DNA from: Clostridia bacterium
GTDB taxonomy: Bacteria; Bacillota_A; Clostridia; Lachnospirales; Lachnospiraceae
DNA: 10,286 nucleotides
Assembly: GCA_012515365.1 (NCBI GenBank)
Contig: JAAYYM010000044.1
Coordinates: forward strand, 1 to 10,286
Reading direction: 5' to 3'
In this document: positions 1-7,215 of the stretch, in pieces
Layout: each line of letters begins with the position of its first letter
How positions within the stretch are numbered: the stretch's first letter is position 1
Program-made: the position numbers and the translations under genes
Notes under the pieces: model-generated
Database searches by the model: none
Told to the model about the DNA's origin: nothing
What the model saw: only the letters and a program-made list of their open reading frames with translations

Positions 1-347
1 AATTGGATCCGGTCTTGATCCGATCTACACTACCAAAGTCCGTGACAACGGCGATTGCGATTGGTATTTCAGAAGAGGTCGGTGGGATCCCGTCTGTTAC
101 GATATTATCTGTTGTGATTACAGGCCTGTCAGGAGCTGTTATAGCACCGTTTATCTGTCGATTTTTTAAAATCAATGAGCCGATTGCTCAGGGGCTTGGC
201 ATCGGGACGGCGGCACATGCTGTTGGTACTTCGAAAGCGTTGGAAATGGGTGAAATGCAGGGGGCTATGAGCTCACTTGCCATTGTGGCGGCAGGTATTA
301 TTACGGTGATTATTATTCCGTTTGTCTCATCTTGGATTCTTTCATGA
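1..347 (+). CDS. lrgB: LrgB family membrane protein, C-terminal part (5' end outside window)
   Basis: This is the last 114 or so codons of an LrgB/YohK-type integral membrane protein; full members have roughly 230 residues, so about half is missing to the left. The frame is open to the window edge, so the TTG at position 3 should not be taken as a start. The family signature is visible as the segment GTAAHAVGTSKALEMGEMQG at fragment residues 67-86, preceded by LPKSVTTAIAIGISEEVGG near residues 10-28. Hydrophobic stretches around residues 29-55 and 89-112 fit membrane helices, the last ending at the C-terminus. LrgB proteins normally act with a small partner, LrgA, encoded just upstream. They have been linked to murein hydrolase export or control of autolysis and, in some bacteria and plastids, to pyruvate or glycolate transport. 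The substrate here cannot be told. No terminator is visible after the TGA stop. Confidence 0.88.
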   Translation, partial: LDPVLIRSTLPKSVTTAIAIGISEEVGGIPSVTILSVVITGLSGAVIAPFICRFFKINEPIAQGLGIGTAAHAVGTSKALEMGEMQGAMSSLAIVAAGIITVIIIPFVSSWILS

Positions 348-440
348 AAATTAAAACAAACAGAAAAATTTAAAAAAATAAAGGAAAAAGTAAATGTATG
401 CAGAATAATTAAAATAGATGGGTAATTTGGAGGTGGTAAC

Positions 441-1448
441 ATGACAATTCGTGAGGCCCTGGAGCATCAGGAGCAGGATTACTTAAGTCCTTATGCATCT
501 CTTAGTATGAATTCGCGCGGACGTGATTTTAAGGAAGAACAATGTGATATCAGGCCTGTTTATCAGAGAGACAGAGATCGTATCTTACATAGTAAATCTT
601 TTCGCAGATTAAAGGATAAGACACAGGTTTTTCTAACTCCGGAGGGAGATCATTATCGCACACGCCTGACACATACCCTTGAGGTTTCACAGAATGCAAG
701 AACCATTGCCAAAGCACTACGAATGAATGAAGATCTGGTAGAGGCGATTGCGCTAGGACATGATCTAGGACATACGCCGTTTGGACATGCCGGGGAGCGT
801 GCATTGGATAAAGTATGCCCACTTGGCTTTGCACATAATGAGCAAAGCGTGAGAGTCGTAGAAGTGTTGGAAAAACAGAACAAGGGACTCAATCTGACTT
901 TCGAAGTCAGAGATGGCATTAGAAATCATAAAACTGCAACATATCCATCGACATTGGAAGGAAAGATCGTTCGTTTCTCTGATAAAATAGCATATATTCA
1001 TCATGATATGGACGATGCGATCAGGGGAAAGATCCTTGCAGAAGCGGATATTCCAAAAGAACTTAGAAATACATTAGGTAAGACGACGACAGAAAGACTA
1101 GATCGTTTTATTCACGATATTATTACAAACAGTGCCGGAAAAGACGATATCTGTATGTCTATGGAAATCGGACAGGCCTTGACTGAACTTCGGAATTTTA
1201 TGTTCCGGAATGTATATCAGAATCCTGTTGCAAAAGGGGAAGAGCAAAAGGCAGAAAGACTTGTAGAAGCATTATATGAGTTTTTCCTGAAAAATGTAGA
1301 TTTAATGCCACCTGAAATGAGGCAGCTGATCGAAGTGAACAATGAGCCTGTGGAGCGTGTGGTATGTGATTATGTTTCATCGATGTCTGACCGGTTTGCA
1401 ATTGCTAAATTTAATGAGATTTATTTACCGAATTCATGGAGAGAGTAA
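441..1448 (+). CDS. dgt: Deoxyguanosinetriphosphate triphosphohydrolase (dGTPase), HD superfamily
   Basis: A cytosolic metal-dependent enzyme of 335 residues that removes tripolyphosphate from dGTP (in many family members also other dNTPs), so trimming the dNTP pool. The HD-domain metal ligands are visible: H78 in RLTHTLEV, the H107-D108 pair and H111 in GHDLGHTPFGHAGE, and a distal aspartate at D181 in RFSDKIAY. The N-terminal SKSFRRLKDKTQVF segment (residues 51-64) is also typical of Dgt. The length matches the short Firmicute form; E. coli Dgt is about 505 residues. The start is supported by GGAGGTGG at 429-436, five bases from the ATG. It is the first gene of a cluster with dnaG and rpoD, a frequent clostridial arrangement that ties dNTP control to replication priming. 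The 93 bases upstream are very A-rich with no convincing -35/-10 pair, though TAAAAT at 410-415 could be a weak -10. Substrate breadth cannot be judged from sequence. Confidence 0.95.
   Translation: MTIREALEHQEQDYLSPYASLSMNSRGRDFKEEQCDIRPVYQRDRDRILHSKSFRRLKDKTQVFLTPEGDHYRTRLTHTLEVSQNARTIAKALRMNEDLVEAIALGHDLGHTPFGHAGERALDKVCPLGFAHNEQSVRVVEVLEKQNKGLNLTFEVRDGIRNHKTATYPSTLEGKIVRFSDKIAYIHHDMDDAIRGKILAEADIPKELRNTLGKTTTERLDRFIHDIITNSAGKDDICMSMEIGQALTELRNFMFRNVYQNPVAKGEEQKAERLVEALYEFFLKNVDLMPPEMRQLIEVNNEPVERVVCDYVSSMSDRFAIAKFNEIYLPNSWRE
1438..1445 (+). promoter_or_regulatory. dnaG ribosome binding site inside the end of dgt
   Basis: GGAGAGAG lies in the last codons of dgt and sits six bases before the ATG at 1452. 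It decides between that start and the out-of-frame ATG at 1448 that overlaps the dgt stop codon. Termination of dgt and initiation of dnaG within three bases suggests translational coupling. Confidence 0.6.
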
Positions 1449-1451
1449 TGC

Positions 1452-3233
1452 ATGTATTATCCTGATGAACTTGTAGAAGAAGTACGTATGAGGAATGATA
1501 TAGTAAGTGTCATATCCGGATATGTGAGATTACAAAAAAAGGGGAGCAACTATTTTGGGCTGTGTCCCTTTCATAATGAGAAATCTCCGTCATTTTCCGT
1601 GAGCCCTGTCAAACAGATGTATTATTGTTTCGGGTGTGGTGCAGGTGGGAATGTCATCACTTTTATTATGGAGTATGAGAATTATACCTTTACAGAGGCT
1701 CTGCAGTTTTTGGCGCAAAGAGCTGGAATATCCTTGCCGGAGATCGAGTATTCTGAGGAAGCCAGAAAAAAAGATGACTTGAAGGCACGGATCCTCGATG
1801 TCAATAAAGAGGCAGCGAAATTCTACTATTTTGGTCTGCGGGCAAAAGAGGGCGCAAGAGGTCTTGAATATCTGACCAAACGATGCTTAAGTGAGGAAAC
1901 CATAAAGAAGTTTGGATTGGGATTCGCCGTAACCGGACGGGATAATATCTACCGTTATTTAAAGGAAAAGGGTTATAAGGACGAGCTATTACGTTCCTGT
2001 GGTTTGTTTAATTATGATGAACGACATGGAATGAGCGATAAATTCTGGAACAGAGTAATCTTTCCCATTATGGACGTCAATCATCGAGTCATTGGCTTTG
2101 GCGGACGAGTCATGGGAGATGGGGAACCAAAATACCTGAATTCACCGGAAACACCGGTTTTTGATAAGGGTAGAAATCTATATGGCCTGAATCACGCAAG
2201 AACCTCCAGAAAAAAGAATATGATCATTTGTGAGGGGTATATGGATGTGATCGCACTTCATCAGGCTGGGTTTAATCAGGCGGTGGCATCGCTTGGAACA
2301 GCTTTTACATCTGGACAGGCAAATCTGCTCAGAAGATATACGGATGAGGTACTGCTGACCTATGACAGTGATGCAGCAGGGATCAAGGCAGCACTTAGAG
2401 CAATCCCGATACTTAAGGAGGCAGGTCTTAGTGCCAAGGTGATTGATATGAAGCCTTACAAGGATCCGGATGAATTTATTAAGAATCTGGGTGCAGAGGC
2501 ATTTGAAGAGCGTATTGCCAAGGCTGAAAACAGTTTCTATTATGAAGTCCGAATCCTGGAGCAGGATTATGATTTAAAGGATCCGGAGAGCAAGACAAAA
2601 TTTTGTGCAGAAGTGGCAAAGAAATTACTGCGTTTTGAGGAAGAACTCGAGCGTGATAATTATATAGAGGCTATCGCAGACAGATTTCATCTGGGCTTTG
2701 ATAATCTTAGAAAGATGGTTGTTAAGGCAGCTGCAAAGGAAGAAATGATGTTGCCGGCGGCAAAACCAAAATCAGGGATTCAGTCAAAAAAGGATCCGCA
2801 GGAGGGCATCAGAAAATCAGAACGAATGCTGCTTACCTGGCTGACCGAGGAGCCAAAGGTTTATCAAATTATTAAGCATCATCTGAGCCCTGAGGATTTT
2901 GAAGAAGGTATTTATCATCAGGTCGCTGCACTTCTTTTTAAACAGTTTGAAGAAAACCAGATTAATCCTGCGAAAATCATCAGTTGTTTTACAAATGAGG
3001 AGGAACAGCGGGAAGTAGCCGCATTATTTAATACGAAATTGGAGGAAATCGAATCAAAGACTGAAAAAGAAAAAGCTATGAAGGATCTGATCATTAATGT
3101 GAAAACGAACAGTTTAAGACGACCGCAAGATCACAGTGGTGAGGCAGCTGATCAGATCAGTGAACTGGACAGGATCATTGCAGAGAAAAAAGCAATTGAT
3201 GAATTGAGAAGACTGCATATTTCTCTTGATTAA
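1452..3233 (+). CDS. dnaG: DNA primase DnaG
   Basis: Replicative primase of 593 residues that makes the short RNA primers for lagging- and leading-strand synthesis at the fork, working with the replicative helicase. Three parts are seen in order. The N-terminal CHC2 zinc-binding domain has ligands C38, H41, C59 and C62 (CPFH and CFGC). The RNA polymerase core with TOPRIM fold has E261 in CEGYMDVIALHQAG, the D305-S306-D307 motif in TYDSDAAGIKAA and the DPDE of residues 338-341. From about residue 430 a charged helical C-terminal region fits the helicase-binding domain. Length is normal for Firmicutes. It begins three bases after dgt ends and is followed 40 bases later by rpoD, the classical primase-sigma pairing of the macromolecular synthesis operon. 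No rpsU lies in front of it here; dgt occupies that place. Nothing looks truncated or altered in the catalytic residues. Confidence 0.98.
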   Translation: MYYPDELVEEVRMRNDIVSVISGYVRLQKKGSNYFGLCPFHNEKSPSFSVSPVKQMYYCFGCGAGGNVITFIMEYENYTFTEALQFLAQRAGISLPEIEYSEEARKKDDLKARILDVNKEAAKFYYFGLRAKEGARGLEYLTKRCLSEETIKKFGLGFAVTGRDNIYRYLKEKGYKDELLRSCGLFNYDERHGMSDKFWNRVIFPIMDVNHRVIGFGGRVMGDGEPKYLNSPETPVFDKGRNLYGLNHARTSRKKNMIICEGYMDVIALHQAGFNQAVASLGTAFTSGQANLLRRYTDEVLLTYDSDAAGIKAALRAIPILKEAGLSAKVIDMKPYKDPDEFIKNLGAEAFEERIAKAENSFYYEVRILEQDYDLKDPESKTKFCAEVAKKLLRFEEELERDNYIEAIADRFHLGFDNLRKMVVKAAAKEEMMLPAAKPKSGIQSKKDPQEGIRKSERMLLTWLTEEPKVYQIIKHHLSPEDFEEGIYHQVAALLFKQFEENQINPAKIISCFTNEEEQREVAALFNTKLEEIESKTEKEKAMKDLIINVKTNSLRRPQDHSGEAADQISELDRIIAEKKAIDELRRLHISLD

Positions 3234-3273
3234 GGTAATGCTAACAAATAGATAACGGAAGGATGGAATTAAC

Positions 3274-4383
3274 ATGGATGAAGCTACACAGGCAAGATTT
3301 GACGAGAGAATGAAAGAACTCTTGGAAATTGCCAAAAAGAAAAAAAATGTTCTTGAATATCAGGAGATCAATGACTTTTTTACAGATATGGATCTTCAGG
3401 AAGAGCAGTTTGATAAGATACTGGAGTTATTGGAGCAAAATGGAGTCGATATTCTTCGCATCACGGAGGAAGAGGACGATGATGAGGAAGTGATCCTGAC
3501 AGAAGAGGATGATGTTGATGTAGAAAGCATTGACTTGTCTGTTCCCGATGGAATTAGTATAGAAGATCCGGTCAGAATGTATTTAAAGGAGATCGGAAAA
3601 GTACCTTTGCTAAGTGCGGAGGAAGAGATTGATCTGGCAAAGAAGATGGAAGTCGGAGATGTAGAAGCAAAAAAACGACTTGCAGAAGCGAATCTGCGAC
3701 TGGTTGTCAGCATAGCAAAGAGATATGTCGGCAGAGGCATGTTATTTTTAGATCTGATCCAAGAAGGTAATCTGGGTCTGATCAAGGCAGTTGAAAAATT
3801 TGATTATCGCAAAGGGTATAAATTTAGTACGTATGCAACGTGGTGGATCCGTCAGGCTATTACAAGAGCCATCGCAGATCAGGCAAGAACAATCCGTATC
3901 CCTGTGCATATGGTAGAGACAATTAATAAACTAATCCGTGTAAGCCGTCAGCTTCTTCAGGAATTAGGAAGAGAGCCGGTTCCGGAAGAAATTGCTGAGG
4001 AAATGAATCTTCCTGTGGAGCGTGTGCGTGAGATTTTAAAGATATCTCAAGAGCCAGTATCGTTAGAGACACCGATTGGTGAAGAAGAAGACAGTCATCT
4101 TGGGGACTTTATTCAGGATGATAATGTACCGGTTCCGGCAGATGCTGCTGCATTCACACTTTTAAAAGAACAGCTGGTCGAAGTACTTGGTACACTGACA
4201 GAGCGTGAGCAGAAGGTATTGCGTTTACGTTTTGGACTGGATGACGGACGTGCCAGAACATTGGAAGAGGTAGGAAAAGAATTTAATGTAACCAGAGAGC
4301 GTATCCGCCAGATCGAAGCAAAGGCACTGCGCAAATTAAGACATCCGAGCAGAAGCAGAAAACTGAAAGATTATCTTGATTAG
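3274..4383 (+). CDS. rpoD: RNA polymerase primary sigma factor RpoD/SigA
   Basis: Housekeeping sigma-70 factor of 369 residues, which directs RNA polymerase to -10/-35 promoters. Region 1.1 is present (about 1-85) and ends in a strongly acidic stretch at residues 65-84. Region 1.2 follows from [16 protein letters not shown] (98-113). Region 2 covers about 134-210, including the core-binding [20 protein letters not shown] and the -10 melting/recognition helix [17 protein letters not shown] (187-203). Region 3 is about 213-290. Region 4 runs from about 305 to 369, with the -35-reading helix-turn-helix at about 328-355 ([20 protein letters not shown]). Presence of region 1.1 and full conservation of 2.4 and 4.2 separate it from alternative sigma factors. 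B. subtilis SigA is nearly the same length. The start is backed by GGAAGGATGG at 3257-3266. The 40-base gap after dnaG shows no clear promoter. trmK follows after 11 bases. Confidence 0.98.
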   Translation: MDEATQARFDERMKELLEIAKKKKNVLEYQEINDFFTDMDLQEEQFDKILELLEQNGVDILRITEEEDDDEEVILTEEDDVDVESIDLSVPDGISIEDPVRMYLKEIGKVPLLSAEEEIDLAKKMEVGDVEAKKRLAEANLRLVVSIAKRYVGRGMLFLDLIQEGNLGLIKAVEKFDYRKGYKFSTYATWWIRQAITRAIADQARTIRIPVHMVETINKLIRVSRQLLQELGREPVPEEIAEEMNLPVERVREILKISQEPVSLETPIGEEEDSHLGDFIQDDNVPVPADAAAFTLLKEQLVEVLGTLTEREQKVLRLRFGLDDGRARTLEEVGKEFNVTRERIRQIEAKALRKLRHPSRSRKLKDYLD

Positions 4384-4394
4384 GAGCGGCGCAC

Positions 4395-5120
4395 ATGGAA
4401 TTGTCAGAAAGGCTATTGAGCATAGCCAATATGGTAACACCATCAAGTGTTGTTGCAGATGTAGGCTGTGATCATGCATTTGTTTCCATCTATCTGGTGG
4501 AGCATGAGATCATTCCCCGGGCGATTGCCATGGATATCGGGGTCGGACCTCTTGAAAGAGCAAAGGAGCATGTCGAGGCAGCCGGACTCACAGACCTGAT
4601 CGAAACGAGACTTTCAGATGGAGTAGAGGCATTAAAGCCCAATGAAGCAGACTGCGTATTGATCGCAGGTATGGGTGGACCGCTGATGCAGCATATTTTG
4701 AAAGAAGGAGCTTTGATCCTTAAGGATGTAAGGGAACTGATCCTGCAGCCACAGTCAGAGGTGTGTCAATTCAGACATTTTTTGCAGGAACAAGGGTATC
4801 ACATTTTGTCGGAATCTATGGTTTATGAGGATGGTAAGTTTTATCCGATGATGAAGGTGATACATGGACAGATGGATTATCAAAAGGAAGTCGAGTTTCA
4901 ATATGGACGGATTCTGTTACAGGAGGAAAATCCTGTATTAAACCTGTTCCTAAAAAAAGAGAGACAGACTTTAAGGGAATTGTTAAACGAGCTGGATCAT
5001 AAGGAACAGACAGAGCGGATCATGATACGTAAAAGTGAAATCAATGCGGAGCTAGAATTGATCAGTGAAGCACTTAAGTATTACCAGTTTGGCAGAGACA
5101 GCTGGGAAAATGAGAGGTGA
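4395..5120 (+). CDS. trmK: tRNA (adenine(22)-N(1))-methyltransferase TrmK
   Basis: A class I SAM-dependent methyltransferase of 241 residues, orthologous in type and position to B. subtilis YqfN/TrmK, which places m1A at position 22 in the D-arm of certain tRNAs. SAM-binding motif I is VADVGCDHAFVSIYLVE at residues 20-36, with the family-typical GCDH. An acidic motif II follows at AMDIGVGPLERA (45-56). Motif IV is the characteristic AGMGG (91-95), and LQPQ (117-120) comes after it. The part after about residue 165 is charged and helical, matching the C-terminal coiled-coil domain known for TrmK. AGGAG at 4382-4386, overlapping the rpoD stop codon, gives the start eight bases on. The rpoD-trmK order is common in Firmicutes. 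A NIF3-like gene often follows trmK (yqfO in B. subtilis) but is not here; the next gene is the nucleoside kinase. Confidence 0.93.
   Translation: MELSERLLSIANMVTPSSVVADVGCDHAFVSIYLVEHEIIPRAIAMDIGVGPLERAKEHVEAAGLTDLIETRLSDGVEALKPNEADCVLIAGMGGPLMQHILKEGALILKDVRELILQPQSEVCQFRHFLQEQGYHILSESMVYEDGKFYPMMKVIHGQMDYQKEVEFQYGRILLQEENPVLNLFLKKERQTLRELLNELDHKEQTERIMIRKSEINAELELISEALKYYQFGRDSWENER
5113..5120 (+). promoter_or_regulatory. Nucleoside kinase ribosome binding site overlapping the trmK stop
   Basis: AGAGGTGA contains the TGA stop of trmK and ends five bases before the ATG at 5126. This supports that start over the out-of-frame GTG at 5122 and suggests translational coupling of the two genes. 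Confidence 0.6.
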
Positions 5121-5125
5121 CGTGA

Positions 5126-6787
5126 ATGGCAAGTTATAAAGTGATCGTAGATGATGTAGAAAAAGAATATGAAGAAGGTACAAGCTATCTTCAAATAGCA
5201 CATGAGGTCCAGCAAAATTATCCGGCTCGGATCGCACTGGCACTGGTAGATGGAAAACTGAATGAATTACATAAAAAGGTTGTAAAGGACTGTGAATTGT
5301 CGTTTCGAACCATAATGGATAAATCAGGATACAAATCCTATCGAAGAACAGCGTGTCTGGTCCTGATTAAGGCCATCCATGATGTGATTGGGGAAGAGAA
5401 GCTTGAAAAGATTAAGATCGAGTTTTCTGTCAGCAAAGGATATTTTGTGAATGCATATGGAGAATTTTCTATCGACGAGGCATTTCTTGAAAAAGTTAAG
5501 GCAAGAATGGATGAGCTGGTAGCAGCAGATCTTCCGATTTCAAAATATTCCATACCTGTCGGTGACGCGATAGAAATGTTTCACAATCTCGGAATGAAAG
5601 ACAAAGAACGTTTATTTAAATATCGTCGTGCTTCCAGGGTCAATATCTATGAACTGGAGGGTTTAAAGGATTATTATTATGGTTATATGCTTCCAAGTAC
5701 GAGCTACATAGACAGTTACAAGCTATATCCGTTTGATACTGGATTTGTACTGCAGATGCCTGTACGTAAAAATCCGGGTGTACTACCACCTTTTGAGCCA
5801 CAGATGAAGCTGTATCAGGTTATGAAGGATGCAACAAGCTGGGGTGATAAGCTGGGGATTGATACGGTAGGTGCCCTAAATGATGTGATCTGTGAGGGTG
5901 GAATCAGTGATTTGATCTTGATCCAGGAAGCCCTACAGGAAAGCAGAATCGCTGATATAGCAGCTGATATTGCATCGCATGGAAGTAAGAAATTTGTTAT
6001 GATCGCGGGACCTTCTTCCTCAGGAAAAACGACATTTTCACACAGATTATCTGTACAGCTTCGCACGCATGGTATGATTCCGCATCCGATCGCTGTCGAT
6101 GATTATTTTGTGGATCGTGAGAAAACCCCGCTTGATGAGAATGGAAATTATAACTTTGAATGTCTGGAAGCCATTGATGTAGAAGGCTTTAACCATGATA
6201 TGGTGGCACTTCTTAATGGAGAGACAATAGAGCTACCGACTTTTAACTTTAAGACTGGAAAGCGTGAGTATAAAGGCAATTATAAAAAGCTCGGAGCAAA
6301 TGATGTGCTCGTCATTGAGGGTATCCACGGACTGAATGATAAGCTGTCTTATGCGTTACCAAATGAAAGCAAATATAAGATTTACATCAGTGCGCTGACT
6401 TCATTAAATGTAGATGAGCACAATAGAATCGCTACAACGGATGGCAGACTGATCAGACGTATGGTGCGTGATGCGAGAACAAGAGGTGCTTCTGCTGAAA
6501 AGACGCTTTCGATGTGGGATTCTGTCAGAAAAGGTGAAGAGGAAAATATCTTCCCATTTCAGGAGTCTGCAGATGCGATGTTTAATTCCGCTTTAATTTA
6601 TGAGCTGGCAGTATTGAAACAGTTTGCAGAACCACTGCTTTTTAGTGTTCCAAAGGATAGTCCGGAATATCATGAGGCAAAGAGACTGCTCAAATTCTTA
6701 GAATATTTTCTGGGTGTTAATACGGAACAGCTTCCGACGAATTCTATTATCAGAGAATTTGTAGGTGGCGGATGTTTTCATGTATAA
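5126..6787 (+). CDS. TGS-domain nucleoside kinase (ThrRS-like N-terminus fused to uridine-kinase-type P-loop kinase)
   Basis: A 553-residue two-part protein. The C-terminal half is a P-loop kinase of the uridine kinase/phosphoribulokinase family: Walker A is GPSSSGKTTFS (295-305), an acidic VDDYF follows at 324-328, LVIEGIHGL lies at 395-403, and RLIRRMVRDARTRG (441-454) supplies the arginine-rich lid typical of uridine kinases. The N-terminal half resembles the N-terminus of threonyl-tRNA synthetase: a TGS-like domain at about 1-62, then a region at about 68-210 like the synthetase's second (editing) domain, including the stretch ADLPISKYSIPVGDAIEMF (134-152). The HxxxH metal motif expected in an active editing domain is not visible; SYRRTACL stands at the corresponding place. 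Such fusions are known in clostridia, Thermotoga and spirochaetes and are annotated as uridine or nucleoside kinases. Phosphorylation of a nucleoside by ATP is therefore the likely reaction, but the substrate and the purpose of the N-terminal half are unproven. Confidence 0.85.
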   Translation: MASYKVIVDDVEKEYEEGTSYLQIAHEVQQNYPARIALALVDGKLNELHKKVVKDCELSFRTIMDKSGYKSYRRTACLVLIKAIHDVIGEEKLEKIKIEFSVSKGYFVNAYGEFSIDEAFLEKVKARMDELVAADLPISKYSIPVGDAIEMFHNLGMKDKERLFKYRRASRVNIYELEGLKDYYYGYMLPSTSYIDSYKLYPFDTGFVLQMPVRKNPGVLPPFEPQMKLYQVMKDATSWGDKLGIDTVGALNDVICEGGISDLILIQEALQESRIADIAADIASHGSKKFVMIAGPSSSGKTTFSHRLSVQLRTHGMIPHPIAVDDYFVDREKTPLDENGNYNFECLEAIDVEGFNHDMVALLNGETIELPTFNFKTGKREYKGNYKKLGANDVLVIEGIHGLNDKLSYALPNESKYKIYISALTSLNVDEHNRIATTDGRLIRRMVRDARTRGASAEKTLSMWDSVRKGEEENIFPFQESADAMFNSALIYELAVLKQFAEPLLFSVPKDSPEYHEAKRLLKFLEYFLGVNTEQLPTNSIIREFVGGGCFHV

Positions 6788-6805
6788 TTGATATAAGTGT
6801 ATTTT

Positions 6806-6811
6806 TATAAT
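6806..6811 (+). promoter_or_regulatory. Probable -10 box of the rnpB promoter
   Basis: A perfect TATAAT lies in the 31-base gap after the nucleoside kinase stop. A start seven or eight bases downstream would fall at about 6818-6820, exactly where the first pairing strand of RNase P RNA begins. No good -35 stands 16-18 bases upstream (TATAAT-like bases at 6783-6788). TTGATA at 6788-6793 is a good -35 by sequence, but only 12 bases away. Strength is therefore uncertain. Confidence 0.5.
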
Positions 6812-6821
6812 TGATTGTAAT

Positions 6822-7192
6822 TGTAAGTGGGACAAATGATCGCGCCTGCAAGTGCCGAAAGGCCGCAGGTGAGGAAAGTCCGGGCTTCATAGGGCAGGAT
6901 GCCGGATAACGTCCGGTGGAGGTGACTCCAAGGCTAGTGCAACAGAAATATACCGCCATATTGTTTGGTAAGGGTGGAACGGCAGTGTAAGAGACTACCG
7001 CCCATATGGTAACATATGGGGCAGCTGTAAACCCCATTTGAAGCAAGACCGAATAGAAGGCTATGTGGCTGCCCGTCACGCCTTCAGGTGGGTCGCTTGA
7101 GACTACTGGCAACAGTAGTACCAGATAGATGATCATTCGTGCAGGATACGTTGTATTCTGCGGACATAACCCGGCTTATCGGCCCGCTTACA
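6822..7192 (+). ncRNA. rnpB: RNase P RNA, bacterial class A
   Basis: The catalytic RNA of ribonuclease P, which cuts the 5' leader from pre-tRNAs together with the protein RnpA. Recognition rests on conserved blocks and helices. CR-I GAGGAAAGTCCGGGCT is at 6871-6886, ACAGAAA at 6942-6948, a GTAAGAG block at 6987-6993, and CR-V AGATAGATGATCATTC at 7123-7138, followed by ACATAACCCGGCTTATCGG, which pairs with CR-I to form P4. P1 is unusually long: 6819-6831 pairs with 7183-7195 over 13 bp with one G-U. P3 is CCTGC/GCAGG (6845-6849 with 6865-6869) capped by GCC-GAAA-GGC. A hairpin at 7001-7020 has a GTAA loop (P12), and one at 7102-7119 has a GCAA loop (P18). GGT at 7091-7093 is the likely L15 site that pairs with the tRNA CCA end. 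Ends are set from P1 and could shift by a few bases. No terminator follows; the next coding start is about 20 bases on. Confidence 0.97.
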
Positions 7193-7215
7193 ATTCAATA
7201 TAGAAAAGGTTTGTT

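Noticed and set aside
348..440. Possible promoter before dgt
   Set aside because: Only a weak TAAAAT (410-415) is present, with no matching -35 in this A-rich stretch; the evidence is too thin to list as a feature.
3234..3273. Possible internal promoter for rpoD in the 40-base gap
   Set aside because: No -35/-10 pair is recognisable; a promoter inside the end of dnaG cannot be excluded but is not supported.
3396..3785. Minus-strand open frame of 129 codons, very serine-rich
   Set aside because: It is the antisense shadow of the acidic and region 1.2-2 part of rpoD; serine runs come from the complement of Glu/Asp codons.
7001..7020. Perfect hairpin CCCATATG-GTAA-CATATGGG, first taken as a possible terminator or operator
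   Set aside because: It lies inside rnpB and is the P12 stem with a GNRA-type loop.
6750..7136. Minus-strand open frame of 128 codons
   Set aside because: It covers most of RNase P RNA, whose conserved blocks explain the sequence; the translated product looks like noise.
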